NCBI GenBank assembly: GCA_964057225.1
Contig: OZ059897.1
Location: 20,336,001 to 20,400,000, forward strand
Origin: Auanema rhodensis
Taxonomy: Eukaryota > Nematoda > Chromadorea > Rhabditida > Rhabditidae
Direction: 5' to 3'
Length of the DNA: 64,000 nt
In this document: piece by piece, positions 1 to 10,525 of the stretch
Layout of the letters: every line of letters begins with the position of its first letter
How positions within the stretch are numbered: the first letter of the stretch is position 1
Position numbers and translations under genes: made by a program
Notes under the pieces: generated by a model
Database searches by the model: none
Told to the model about the DNA's origin: nothing
Seen by the model: only the letters and a program-made list of their open reading frames with translations

Positions 1-695
1 GTTTCCATGTACACTCAACATTGCTTCCAAAAAGATTTTGACAAAAATTTTTTCGAAAAATTTCAAAATAATTTAGCGAAAAGTAGATGTTTTTAGATTC
101 CTTTTTTCAAGGCAAAGACGATGGACAATGTTATTCAACGAAAAAATTATTTCTTCAGGGTGAAAATCGAGGATATAAGTGTGAACTTATATCAGTTGAT
201 ATCTCGGTGCATTTTTAAGCTAGCGCAAATCTGATAACACAGATCGACGCAGCTTAAAAATCCGCATCGAATGCACTATACTACATTGAGAAACGCTTAA
301 TACAAAAATTAGTTATGATCGTTTGAAAAATGATGCATTAGTGTATGTTGAGTTTCCATGTACACTCAACATTGCTTCCGAAAACATTTTGACAAAAATT
401 TTTTCGAAAAATTTCAAAATAATTTAGCAAAAAGTAGATGTTTTTAGATTCCTTTTTTCAAGGCGAAGACGATGGACAATGTTATTCAACGAAAAAATTA
501 ATTCTTCAGGGTGAAAATCGAGGATATAAGTGTGAACTTATATCAGTTGATATCTCGGTACATTTTTAAGCTAGCGCAAATCTGATAACACAGATCGACG
601 CAGCTTAAAAATCCGCATCGAATGCACTATACTACATGGAAGAACGCTTAATACAAAAATTAGTTATGATCGTTTGAAAAATGATGCATTAGTGT

Positions 696-723
696 ATGTT
701 GAGTTTCCATGTACACTCAACAT
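696..723. repeat. 9-bp inverted repeat across the monomer junction (present in every unit)
   Basis: Arms atgttgagt (696-704) and actcaacat (715-723) are perfect reverse complements around a 10-nt spacer. The dyad spans the end of one unit and the start of the next in my phasing and recurs at 351-bp intervals. It is almost invariant: the unit at 56419 changes the right flank (caaccttg), and the unit at 58525 changes only the spacer. It could form a hairpin in single-stranded DNA or RNA, or be a site for a dimeric DNA-binding protein. No known site is recognised. Confidence 0.9.
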
Positions 724-750
724 TGCTTCCAAAAACATTTTGACAAAAAT

Positions 751-762
751 TTTTTCGAAAAA
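751..762. repeat. 12-bp palindrome tttttcgaaaaa in an A/T-tract region
   Basis: A perfect 12-bp palindrome centred on CG, inside a stretch (unit positions 29-107) of alternating A- and T-tracts. It is present in nearly every unit; the exceptions I saw are cgagaaattt in the unit at 19916 and aaactttttt in the units at 38168 and 38870, where the change lies just beside the palindrome. The tract-rich setting suggests intrinsic curvature or nucleosome positioning, which is inference. Confidence 0.8.
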
Positions 763-873
763 TTTCAAAATAATTTAGCAAAAAGTAGATGTTTTTAGAT
801 TCCTTTTTTCAAGGCAAAGACGATGGACAATGTTATTCAACGAAAAAATTAATTCTTCAGGGTGAAAATCGAG

Positions 874-895
874 GATATAAGTGTGAACTTATATC
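874..895. repeat. 9-bp inverted repeat with 4-nt loop at mid-monomer
   Basis: Arms gatataagt (874-882) and acttatatc (887-895) are perfect complements around the loop gtga. The commonest change, G to A at unit position 183, falls in the loop (gtaa) and leaves the arms intact. Other classes do break the left arm: gataaaagt (M, S, HM), gatatatgt (L units at 22373 and 23426), gataaatgt (units at 51155 and 51856). An overlapping dyad, atatca/tgatat (891-904) with a 2-nt centre, competes with it. Its centre variants gt, aa (units at 1054, 5613, 10175) and tt (units at 52909, 61333) all keep both arms. Confidence 0.85.
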
Positions 896-908
896 AGTTG
901 ATATCTCG

Positions 909-978
909 GTGCATTTTTAAGCTAGCGCAAATCTGATAACACAGATCGACGCAGCTTAAAAATCCGCATCGAATGCAC
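909..978. repeat. 70-bp compound dyad (hairpin-capable block), conserved in each monomer
   Basis: Nested arms can be read directly: gtgca (909-913) with tgcac (974-978); tttttaagct (914-923) with agcttaaaaa (953-962), perfect over 10 bp; after a one-base bulge, gcg (925-927) with cgc (950-952); and an apical atctg (931-935) with cagat (942-946) around a 6-nt loop. An 11-nt one-sided bulge lies at 963-973. Together they form one long imperfect hairpin. The block is among the least variable parts of the unit. The main change is gtgca to gtaca in the outer arm (classes B, H, M, N, S). The 10-bp arm is hit only occasionally: t to c in E and I units, tttctaagct in units at 60631, 60982 and 63439, one base at 37677. 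Function is unknown; protein binding, a cruciform or a folded satellite transcript are all possible. Confidence 0.85.
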
Positions 979-1404
979 TATACTACATGGAAGAACGCTT
1001 AATACAAAAATTAGTTATGATCGTTTGAAAAATGATGCATTAGTGTATGTTGAGTTTCCATGTACACTCAACATTGCTTCCAAAAACATTTTGACAAAAA
1101 TTTTTTCGAAAAATTTCAAAATAATTTAGCAAAAAGTAGATGTTTTTAGATTCCTTTTTTCAAGGCAAAGACGATGGACAATGTTATTCAACGAAAAAAT
1201 TATTTCTTCAGGGTGAAAATCGAGGATATAAGTGTGAACTTATATCAAATGATATCTCGGTGCATTTTTAAGCTAGCGCAAATCTGATAACACAGATCGA
1301 CGCAGCTTAAAAATCCGCATCGAATGCACTATACTACATTGAGAAACGCTTAATACAAAAATTAGTTATGATCGTTTGAAAAATGATGCATTAGTGTATG
1401 TTGA

Positions 1405-1754
1405 GTTTCCATGTACACTCAACATTGCTTCCAAAAACATTTTGACAAAAATTTTTTCGAAAAATTTCAAAATAATTTAGCAAAAAGTAGATGTTTTTAG
1501 ATTCCTTTTTTCAAGGCAAAGACGATGGACGATGTTATTCAACGAAAAAATTAATTCTTCAGGGTGAAAATCGAGGATATAAGTGTGAACTTATATCAGT
1601 TGATATCTCGGTGCATTTTTAAGCTAGCGCAAATCTGATAACACAGATCGACGCAGCTCAAAAATCCGTACGAATGCACTATACTATATTGAGAAACGCT
1701 TAATACAAAAATTAGTTATGATCGTTTGAAAAATGATGCATTAGTGTATGTTGA
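1405..1754 (+). repeat. 350-bp class E monomer (linked ctcaaaa and ccgtacg variants)
   Basis: Three changes travel together: gctcaaaa in place of gcttaaaa, ccgtacgaatg in place of ccgcatcgaatg (one base shorter), and tatattgag in place of tacattgag. The same linked set is in the units at 2808 and 5964 and in the truncated unit at 10526. The unit at 3509 has the first two but tacattgag. None is found after 10790. The first change puts a mismatch in the 10-bp arm of the compound dyad. Confidence 0.85.
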
Positions 1755-4560
1755 GTTTCCATGTACACTCAACATTGCTTCCAAAAACATTTTGACAAAA
1801 ATTTTTTCGAAAAATTTCAAAATAATTTAGCAAAAAGTAGATGTTTTTAGATTCCTTTTTTTAAGGCGAAGACGATGGACGATGTTATTCAACGAAAAAA
1901 TTAATTCTTCAGGGTGAAAATCGAGGATATAAGTGTGAACTTATATCAGTTGATATCTCGGTGCATTTTTAAGCTAGCGCAAATCTGATAACACAGATCG
2001 ACGCAGCTTAAAAATCCGCATCGAATGCACTATACTACATGGAAGAACGCTTAATACAAAAATTAGTTATGATCGTTTGAAAAATGATGCATTAGTGTAT
2101 GTTGAGTTTCCATGTACACTCAACATTGCTTCCAAAAAGATTTTGACAAAAATTTTTTCGAAAAATTTCAAAATAATTTAGCGAAAAGTAGATGTTTTTA
2201 GATTCCTTTTTTCAAGGCAAAGACGATGGACAATGTTATTCAACGAAAAAATTATTTCTTCAGGGTGAAAATCGAGGATATAAGTGTGAACTTATATCAG
2301 TTGATATCTCGGTGCATTTTTAAGCTAGCGCAAATCTGATAACACAGATCGACGCAGCTTAAAAATCCGCATCGAATGCACTATACTACATTAAGAAACG
2401 CTTAATACAAAAATTAGTTATGATCGTTTGAAAAATGATGCATTAGTGTATGTTGAGTTTCCATGTACACTCAACATTGCTTCCAAAAACATTTTGACAA
2501 AAATTTTTTCGAAAAATTTCAAAATAATTTAGCAAAAAGTAGATGTTTTTAGATTCCTTTTTTTAAGGCAAAGACGATGGACGATGTTATTCAACGAAAA
2601 AATTAATTCTTCAGGGTGAAAATCGAGGATATAAGTGTGAACTTATATCAGTTGATATCTCGGTGCATTTTTAAGCTAGCGCAAATCTGATAACACAGAT
2701 CGACGCAGCTTAAAAATCCGCATCGAATGCACTATACTACATGGAAGAACGCTTAATACAAAAATTAGTTATGATCGTTTGAAAAATGATGCATTAGTGT
2801 ATGTTGAGTTTCCATGTACACTCAACATTGCTTCCAAAAACATTTTGACAAAAATTTTTTCGAAAAATTTCAAAATAATTTAGCAAAAAGTAGATGTTTT
2901 TAGATTCCTTTTTTCAAGGCAAAGACGATGGACGATGTTATTCAACGAAAAAATTAATTCTTCAGGGTGAAAATCGAGGATATAAGTGTGAACTTATATC
3001 AGTTGATATCTCGGTGCATTTTTAAGCTAGCGCAAATCTGATAACACAGATCGACGCAGCTCAAAAATCCGTACGAATGCACTATACTATATTGAGAAAC
3101 GCTTAATACAAAAATTAGTTATGATCGTTTGAAAAATGATGCATTAGTGTATGTTGAGTTTCCATGTACACTCAACATTGCTTCCAAAAACATTTTGACA
3201 AAAATTTTTTCGAAAAATTTCAAAATAATTAAGCAAAAAGTAGATGTTTTTAGATTCCTTTTTTCAAGGCAAAGACGATGGACAATGTTATTCAACGAAA
3301 AAATTAATTCTTCAGGGTGAAAATCGAGGATATAAGTGTGAACTTATATCAGTTGATATCTCGGTACATTTTTAAGCTAGCGCAAATCTGATAACACAGA
3401 TCGACGCAGCTTAAAAATCCGCATCGAATGCACTATACTACATGGAAGAACGCTTAATACAAAAATTAGTTATGATCGTTTGAAAAATGATGCATTAGTG
3501 TATGTTGAGTTTCCATGTACACTCAACATTGCTTCCAAAAACATTTTGACAAAAATTTTTTCGAAAAATTTCAAAATAATTTAGCAAAAAGTAGATGTTT
3601 TTAGATTTCTTTTTTCAAGGCAAAGACGATGGACAATGTTATTCAACGAAAAAATTAATTCTTCAGGGTGAAAATCGAGGATATAAGTGTGAACTTATAT
3701 CAGTTGATATCTCGGTGCATTTTTAAGCTAGCGCAAATCTGATAACACAGATCGACGCAGCTCAAAAATCCGTACGAATGCACTATACTACATTGAGAAA
3801 CGCTTAATACAAAAATTAGTTAAGATCGTTTGAAAAATGATGCATTAGTGTATGTTGAGTTTCCATGTACACTCAACATTGCTTCCAAAAACATTTTGAC
3901 AAAAATTTTTTCGAAAAATTTCAAAATAATTAAGCAAAAAGTAGATGTTTTTAGATTCCTTTTTTCAAGGCAAAGACGATGGACAATGTTATTCAACGAA
4001 AAAATTAATTCTTCAGGGTGAAAATCGAGGATATAAGTGTGAACTTATATCAGTTGATATCTCGGTACATTTTTAAGCTAGCGCAAATCTGATAACACAG
4101 ATCGACGCAGCTTAAAAATCCGCATCGAATGCACTATACTACATGGAAGAACGCTTAATACAAAAATTAGTTATGATCGTTTGAAAAATGATGCATTAGT
4201 GTATGTTGAGTTTCCATGTACACTCAACATTGCTTCCAAAAACATTTTGACAAAAATTTTTTCGAAAAATTTCAAAATAATTTAGCAAAAAGTAGATGTT
4301 TTTAGATTTCTTTTTTCAAGGCAAAGACGATGGACAATGTTATTCAACGAAAAAATTATTTCTTCAGGGTGAAAATCGAGGATATAAGTGTAAACTTATA
4401 TCAGTTGATATCTCGGTGCATTTTTAAGCTAGCGCAAATCTGATAACACAGATCGACGCAGCTTAAAAATCCGCATCGAATGCACTATACTACATTGAGA
4501 AACGCTTAATACAAAAATTAGTTATGATCGTTTGAAAAATGATGCATTAGTGTATGTTGA

Positions 4561-7366
4561 GTTTCCATGTACACTCAACATTGCTTCCAAAAAGATTTTG
4601 ACAAAAATTTTTTCGAAAAATTTCAAAATAATTTAGCGAAAAGTAGATGTTTTTAGATTCCTTTTTTCAAGGCAAAGACGATGGACAATGTTATTCAACG
4701 AAAAAATTATTTCTTCAGGGTGAAAATCGAGGATATAAGTGTGAACTTATATCAGTTGATATCTCGGTGCATTTTTAAGCTAGCGCAAATCTGATAACAC
4801 AGATCGACGCAGCTTAAAAATCCGCATCGAATGCACTATACTACATTGAGAAACGCTTAATACAAAAATTAGTTATGATCGTTTGAAAAATGATGCATTA
4901 GTGTATGTTGAGTTTCCATGTACACTCAACATTGCTTCCGAAAACATTTTGACAAAAATTTTTTCGAAAAATTCAAAATAATTTAGCAAAAAGTAGATGT
5001 TTTTAGATTCCTTTTTTCAAGGCGAAGACGATGGACAATGTTATTCAACGAAAAAATTAATTCTTCAGGGTGAAAATCGAGGATATAAGTGTGAACTTAT
5101 ATCAGTTGATATCTCGGTACATTTTTAAGCTAGCGCAAATCTGATAACACAGATCGACGCAGCTTAAAAATCCGCATCGAATGCACTATACTACATGGAA
5201 GAACGCTTAATACAAAAATTAGTTATGATCGTTTGAAAAATGATGCATTAGTGTATGTTGAGTTTCCATGTACACTCAACATTGCTTCCAAAAACATTTT
5301 GACAAAAATTTTTTCGAAAAATTTCAAAATAATTTAGCAAAAAGTAGATGTTTTTAGATTCCTTTTTTCAAGGCAAAGACGATGGACGATGTTATTCAAC
5401 GAAAAAATTAATTCTTCAGGGTGAAAATCGAGGATATAAGTGTGAACTTATATCAGTTGATATCTCGGTGCATTTTTAAGCTAGCGCAAATCTGATAACA
5501 CAGATCGACGCAGCTTAAAAATCCGCATCGAATGCACTATACTACATGGAAGAACGCTTAATACAAAAATTAGTTATGATCGTTTGAAAAATGATGCATT
5601 AGTGTATGTTGAGTTTCCATGTACACTCAACATTGCTTCCAAAAACATTTTGACAAAAATTTTTTCGAAAAATTTCAAAATAATTTAGCAAAAAGTAGAT
5701 GTTTTTAGATTCCTTTTTTCAAGGCAAAGACGATGGACAATGTTATTCAACGAAAAAATTATTTCTTCAGGGTGAAAATCGAGGATATAAGTGTGAACTT
5801 ATATCAAATGATATCTCGGTGCATTTTTAAGCTAGCGCAAATCTGATAACACAGATCGACGCAGCTTAAAAATCCGCATCGAATGCACTATACTACATTG
5901 AGAAACGCTTAATACAAAAATTAGTTATGATCGTTTGAAAAATGATGCATTAGTGTATGTTGAGTTTCCATGTACACTCAACATTGCTTCCAAAAACATT
6001 TTGACAAAAATTTTTTCGAAAAATTTCAAAATAATTTAGCAAAAAGTAGATGTTTTTAGATTCCTTTTTTCAAGGCAAAGACGATGGACGATGTTATTCA
6101 ACGAAAAAATTAATTCTTCAGGGTGAAAATCGAGGATATAAGTGTGAACTTATATCAGTTGATATCTCGGTGCATTTTTAAGCTAGCGCAAATCTGATAA
6201 CACAGATCGACGCAGCTCAAAAATCCGTACGAATGCACTATACTATATTGAGAAACGCTTAATACAAAAATTAGTTATGATCGTTTGAAAAATGATGCAT
6301 TAGTGTATGTTGAGTTTCCATGTACACTCAACATTGCTTCCAAAAACATTTTGACAAAAATTTTTTCGAAAAATTTCAAAATAATTTAGCAAAAAGTAGA
6401 TGTTTTTAGATTCCTTTTTTTAAGGCGAAGACGATGGACGATGTTATTCAACGAAAAAATTAATTCTTCAGGGTGAAAATCGAGGATATAAGTGTGAACT
6501 TATATCAGTTGATATCTCGGTGCATTTTTAAGCTAGCGCAAATCTGATAACACAGATCGACGCAGCTTAAAAATCCGCATCGAATGCACTATACTACATG
6601 GAAGAACGCTTAATACAAAAATTAGTTATGATCGTTTGAAAAATGATGCATTAGTGTATGTTGAGTTTCCATGTACACTCAACATTGCTTCCAAAAAGAT
6701 TTTGACAAAAATTTTTTCGAAAAATTTCAAAATAATTTAGCGAAAAGTAGATGTTTTTAGATTCCTTTTTTCAAGGCAAAGACGATGGACAATGTTATTC
6801 AACGAAAAAATTATTTCTTCAGGGTGAAAATCGAGGATATAAGTGTGAACTTATATCAGTTGATATCTCGGTGCATTTTTAAGCTAGCGCAAATCTGATA
6901 ACACAGATCGACGCAGCTTAAAAATCCGCATCGAATGCACTATACTACATTAAGAAACGCTTAATACAAAAATTAGTTATGATCGTTTGAAAAATGATGC
7001 ATTAGTGTATGTTGAGTTTCCATGTACACTCAACATTGCTTCCAAAAACATTTTGACAAAAATTTTTTCGAAAAATTTCAAAATAATTTAGCAAAAAGTA
7101 GATGTTTTTAGATTCCTTTTTTTAAGGCAAAGACGATGGACGATGTTATTCAACGAAAAAATTAATTCTTCAGGGTGAAAATCGAGGATATAAGTGTGAA
7201 CTTATATCAGTTGATATCTCGGTGCATTTTTAAGCTAGCGCAAATCTGATAACACAGATCGACGCAGCTTAAAAATCCGCATCGAATGCACTATACTACA
7301 TGGAAGAACGCTTAATACAAAAATTAGTTATGATCGTTTGAAAAATGATGCATTAGTGTATGTTGA
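4561..7366 (+). repeat. 13-unit higher-order repeat, partial copy 2 (8 units)
   Basis: Units A1 B C D E F A2 G repeat 1-2807 in the same order. By eye I found only two differences: one T missing near 4972 (gaaaaattcaaaa) and gacgatg in the unit at 5262 where copy 1 has gacaatg. The match ends at the ninth unit: copy 1 has an E unit at 2808, while here a K unit (attctacg) begins at 7367. Such similarity over 2.8 kb implies a very recent duplication, or conversion, of the block. Confidence 0.85.
4972..4973. other. 1-bp deletion in a monomer (350-bp unit)
   Basis: The unit starting at 4912 reads gaaaaattcaaaa where every comparable unit reads gaaaaatttcaaaa, so one T is missing. The equivalent unit in copy 1 (352-702) is intact, so the loss followed the block duplication or is a sequencing error. 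Confidence 0.85.
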
Positions 7367-10300
7367 GTTTCCATGTACACTCAACATTGCTTCCAAAAAC
7401 ATTTTGACAAAAATTTTTTCGAAAAATTTCAAAATAATTTAGCAAAAAGTAGATGTTTTTAGATTCCTTTTTTCAAGGCAAAGACGATGGACAATGTTAT
7501 TCTACGAAAAAATTATTTCTTCAGGGTGAAAATCGAGGATATAAGTGTGAACTTATATCAGTTGATATCTCGGTGCATTTTTAAGCTAGCGCAAATCTGA
7601 TAACACAGATCGACGCAGCTTAAAAATCCGCATCGAATGCACTATACTACATTGAGAAACGCTTAATACAAAAATTAGTTATGATCGTTTGAAAAATGAT
7701 GCATTAGTGTATGTTGAGTTTCCATGTACACTCAACATTGCTTCCAAAAACATTTTGACAAAAATTTTTTCGAAAAATTTCAAAATAATTTAGCAAAAAG
7801 TAGATGTTTTTAGATTCCTTTTTTCAAGGCAAAGACGATGGACGATGTTATTCAACGAAAAAATTAATTCTTCAGGGTGAAAATCGAGGATATAAGTGTG
7901 AACTTATATCAGTTGATATCTCGGTGCATTTTTAAGCTAGCGCAAATCTGATAACACAGATCGACGCAGCTTAAAAATCCGCATCGAATGCACTATACTA
8001 TATTGAGAAACGCTAAATACAAAAATTAGTTATGATCGTTTGAAAAATGATGCATTAGTGTATGTTGAGTTTCCATGTACACTCAACATTGCTTCCAAAA
8101 ACATTTTGACAAAAATTTTTTCGAAAAATTTCAAAATAATTAAGCAAAAAGTAGATGTTTTTAGATTCCTTTTTTCAAGGCAAAGACGATGGACAATGTT
8201 ATTCAACGAAAAAATTAATTCTTCAGGGTGAAAATCGAGGATATAAGTGTGAACTTATATCAGTTGATATCTCGGTACATTTTTAAGCTAGCGCAAATCT
8301 GATAACACAGATCGACGCAGCTTAAAAATCCGCATCGAATGCACTATACTACATGGAAGAACGCTTAATACAAAAATTAGTTATGATCGTTTGAAAAATG
8401 ATGCATTAGTGTATGTTGAGTTTCCATGTACACTCAACATTGCTTCCAAAAACATTTTGACAAAAATTTTTTCGAAAAATTTCAAAATAATTTAGCAAAA
8501 AGTAGATGTTTTTAGATTTCTTTTTTCAAGGCAAAGACGATGGACAATGTTATTCAACGAAAAAATTATTTCTTCAGGGTGAAAATCGAGGATATAAGTG
8601 TAAACTTATATCAGTTGATATCTCGGTGCATTTTTAAGCTAGCGCAAATCTGATAACACAGATCGACGCAGCTTAAAAATCCGCATCGAATGCACTATAC
8701 TACATTGAGAAACGCTTAATACAAAAATTAGTTATGATCGTTTGAAAAATGATGCATTAGTGTATGTTGAGTTTCCATGTACACTCAACATTGCTTCCAA
8801 AAAGATTTTGACAAAAATTTTTTCGAAAAATTTCAAAATAATTTAGCGAAAAGTAGATGTTTTTAGATTCCTTTTTTCAAGGCAAAGACGATGGACAATG
8901 TTATTCAACGAAAAAATTATTTCTTCAGGGTGAAAATCGAGGATATAAGTGTGAACTTATATCAGTTGATATCTCGGTGCATTTTTAAGCTAGCGCAAAT
9001 CTGATAACACAGATCGACGCAGCTTAAAAATCCGCATCGAATGCACTATACTACATTGAGAAACGCTTAATACAAAAATTAGTTATGATCGTTTGAAAAA
9101 TGATGCGTTAGTGTATGTTGAGTTTCCATGTACACTCAACATTGCTTCCGAAAACATTTTGACAAAAATTTTTTCGAAAAATTTCAAAATAATTTAGCAA
9201 AAAGTAGATGTTTTTAGATTCCTTTTTTCAAGGCGAAGACGATGGACAATGTTATTCAACGAAAAAATTAATTCTTCAGGGTGAAAATCGAGGATATAAG
9301 TGTGAACTTATATCAGTTGATATCTCGGTACATTTTTAAGCTAGCGCAAATCTGATAACACAGATCGACGCAGCTTAAAAATCCGCATCGAATGCACTAT
9401 ACTACATGGAAGAACGCTTAATACAAAAATTAGTTATGATCGTTTGAAAAATGATGCATTAGTGTATGTTGAGTTTCCATGTACACTCAACATTGCTTCC
9501 AAAAACATTTTGACAAAAATTTTTTCGAAAAATTTCAAAATAATTTAGCAAAAAGTAGATGTTTTTAGATTCCTTTTTTCAAGGCAAAGACGATGGACGA
9601 TGTTATTCAACGAAAAAATTAATTCTTCAGGGTGAAAATCGAGGATATAAGTGTGAACTTATATCAGTTGATATCTCGGTGCATTTTTAAGCTAGCGCAA
9701 ATCTGATAACACAGATCGACGCAGCTTAAAAATCCGCATCGAATGCACTATACTACATGGAAGAACGCTTAATACAAAAATTAGTTATGATCGTTTGAAA
9801 AATGATGCATTAGTGTATGTTGAGTTTCCATGTACACTCAACATTGCTTCCAAAAAGATTTTGACAAAAATTTTTTCGAAAAATTTCAAAATAATTTAGC
9901 GAAAAGTAGATGTTTTTAGATTCCTTTTTTCAAGGCAAAGACGATGGACAATGTTATTCAACGAAAAAATTATTTCTTCAGGGTGAAAATCGAGGATATA
10001 AGTGTGAACTTATATCAGTTGATATCTCGGTGCATTTTTAAGCTAGCGCAAATCTGATAACACAGATCGACGCAGCTTAAAAATCCGCATCGAATGCACT
10101 ATACTACATTGAGAAACGCTTAATACAAAAATTAGTTATGATCGTTTGAAAAATGATGCGTTAGTGTATGTTGAGTTTCCATGTACACTCAACATTGCTT
10201 CCAAAAACATTTTGACAAAAATTTTTTCGAAAAATTTCAAAATAATTTAGCAAAAAGTAGATGTTTTTAGATTCCTTTTTTCAAGGCAAAGACGATGGAC

Positions 10301-10525
10301 GATGTTATTCAACGAAAAAATTAATTCTTCAGGGTGAAAATCGAGGATATAAGTGTGAACTTATATCAAATGATATCTCGGTGCATTTTTAAGCTAGCGC
10401 AAATCTGATAACACAGATCGACGCAGCTTAAAAATCCGCATCGAATGCACTATACTACATTGAGAAACGCTTAATACAAAAATTAGTTATGATCGTTTGA
10501 AAAATGATGCATTAGTGTATGTTGA
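7367..10525 (+). repeat. Rearranged segment K L H J A1 B C A1 D
   Basis: Nine 351-bp units. The run H J A1 B C at 8069-9823 repeats 3859-5612. The two A1 units (8771, 9824) share a private gatgcgtta change at 9107 and 10160, exactly 1053 bp apart, so three units were duplicated after that mutation arose. The unit at 10175 looks chimeric: gacgatg and ttaattc as in the C unit at 9473, but the atcaaatg centre and 3' end of class D. Confidence 0.75.

Larger units (their letters stand above)
703..1053 (+). repeat. Representative 351-bp satellite monomer and diagnostic sites
   Basis: A full-length unit close to consensus (class C). Classes used in this annotation come from these unit positions: 29 A/G (B has G); 34 C/G (A1, A2 have G); 66 A/G (O, Q, S have G); 74 T/A (H, HM have A); 78 A/G (A classes have G); 100 C/T (J, V, I have T); 108 C/T (F, G, U have T); 114 A/G (F, B have G); 124 G/A (O, P, Q have A); 127 A/G/C; 136 C/T (M, S, W have T); 137 A/T (K has T); 150 A/T (A, D, J, K, R have T); 157 A/T (G' has T); 176 T/A (M, S, HM have A); 183 G/A; 209 G/A; 230 T/A (O has A); 255 T/C (E, I have C); and 287-291, which read TGAGA, GGAAG or TAAGA. 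The labels are mine, not published names. Confidence 0.9.
1..4560 (+). repeat. 13-unit higher-order repeat, copy 1
   Basis: Thirteen units in the order A1 B C D E F A2 G E H I H J make a 4560-bp block (13 x 351 less three bases, because the units at 1405, 2808 and 3509 are 350 bp). At 4561 the series restarts with an A1 unit that looks identical to unit 1, including the rarer aaagat and gcgaaa variants. Units E and H each occur twice, so the 13-mer itself contains older internal duplications. Confidence 0.85.

Noticed and set aside
751-767. CENP-B-box-like match (ttcgaaaaa)
   Set aside because: The first half of the box pattern (TTCG, four bases, A) fits, but the required CGGG half is absent; the sequence continues tttcaaaa. 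A match this short is expected by chance in A/T-rich DNA.
931-952. Possible hammerhead ribozyme core (ctgataa in the apical part of the compound dyad)
   Set aside because: Satellites can carry hammerheads, but the core needs CTGATGA and a GAAA element with three stems around a cleavage site. Only a one-mismatch ctgataa is present, and no matching GAAA/stem arrangement was found on either strand.
923-952. RNA polymerase III A/B-box-like motifs (gatcgacgc fits GWTCRANNC)
   Set aside because: The A-box-like tagcgcaaat is partial and only about ten bases upstream, far too close for an internal pol III promoter, and no well-placed T-run terminator follows on the same strand.
703-1053. Monomer as a clear head-to-tail dimer of two ~175-bp halves
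   Set aside because: Besides the half-unit dyad spacing, by eye I see only weak resemblance between halves (for example acgaaaaaatt near position 138 and acaaaaatt near 302, offset about 164 rather than 175). That is not enough to call an internal dimer without an alignment.
3129-3320. 63-codon open reading frame, repeated at 3830, 8040, 10761, 14622, 17430, 22695, 23748 and 52529
   Set aside because: It opens from TTG, has no ATG start, and exists only in units where a TAG at unit positions 74-76 became AAG (class H, HM) or CAG (unit at 52558). Almost all other units keep the stop. It is a by-product of satellite variation, not a gene.
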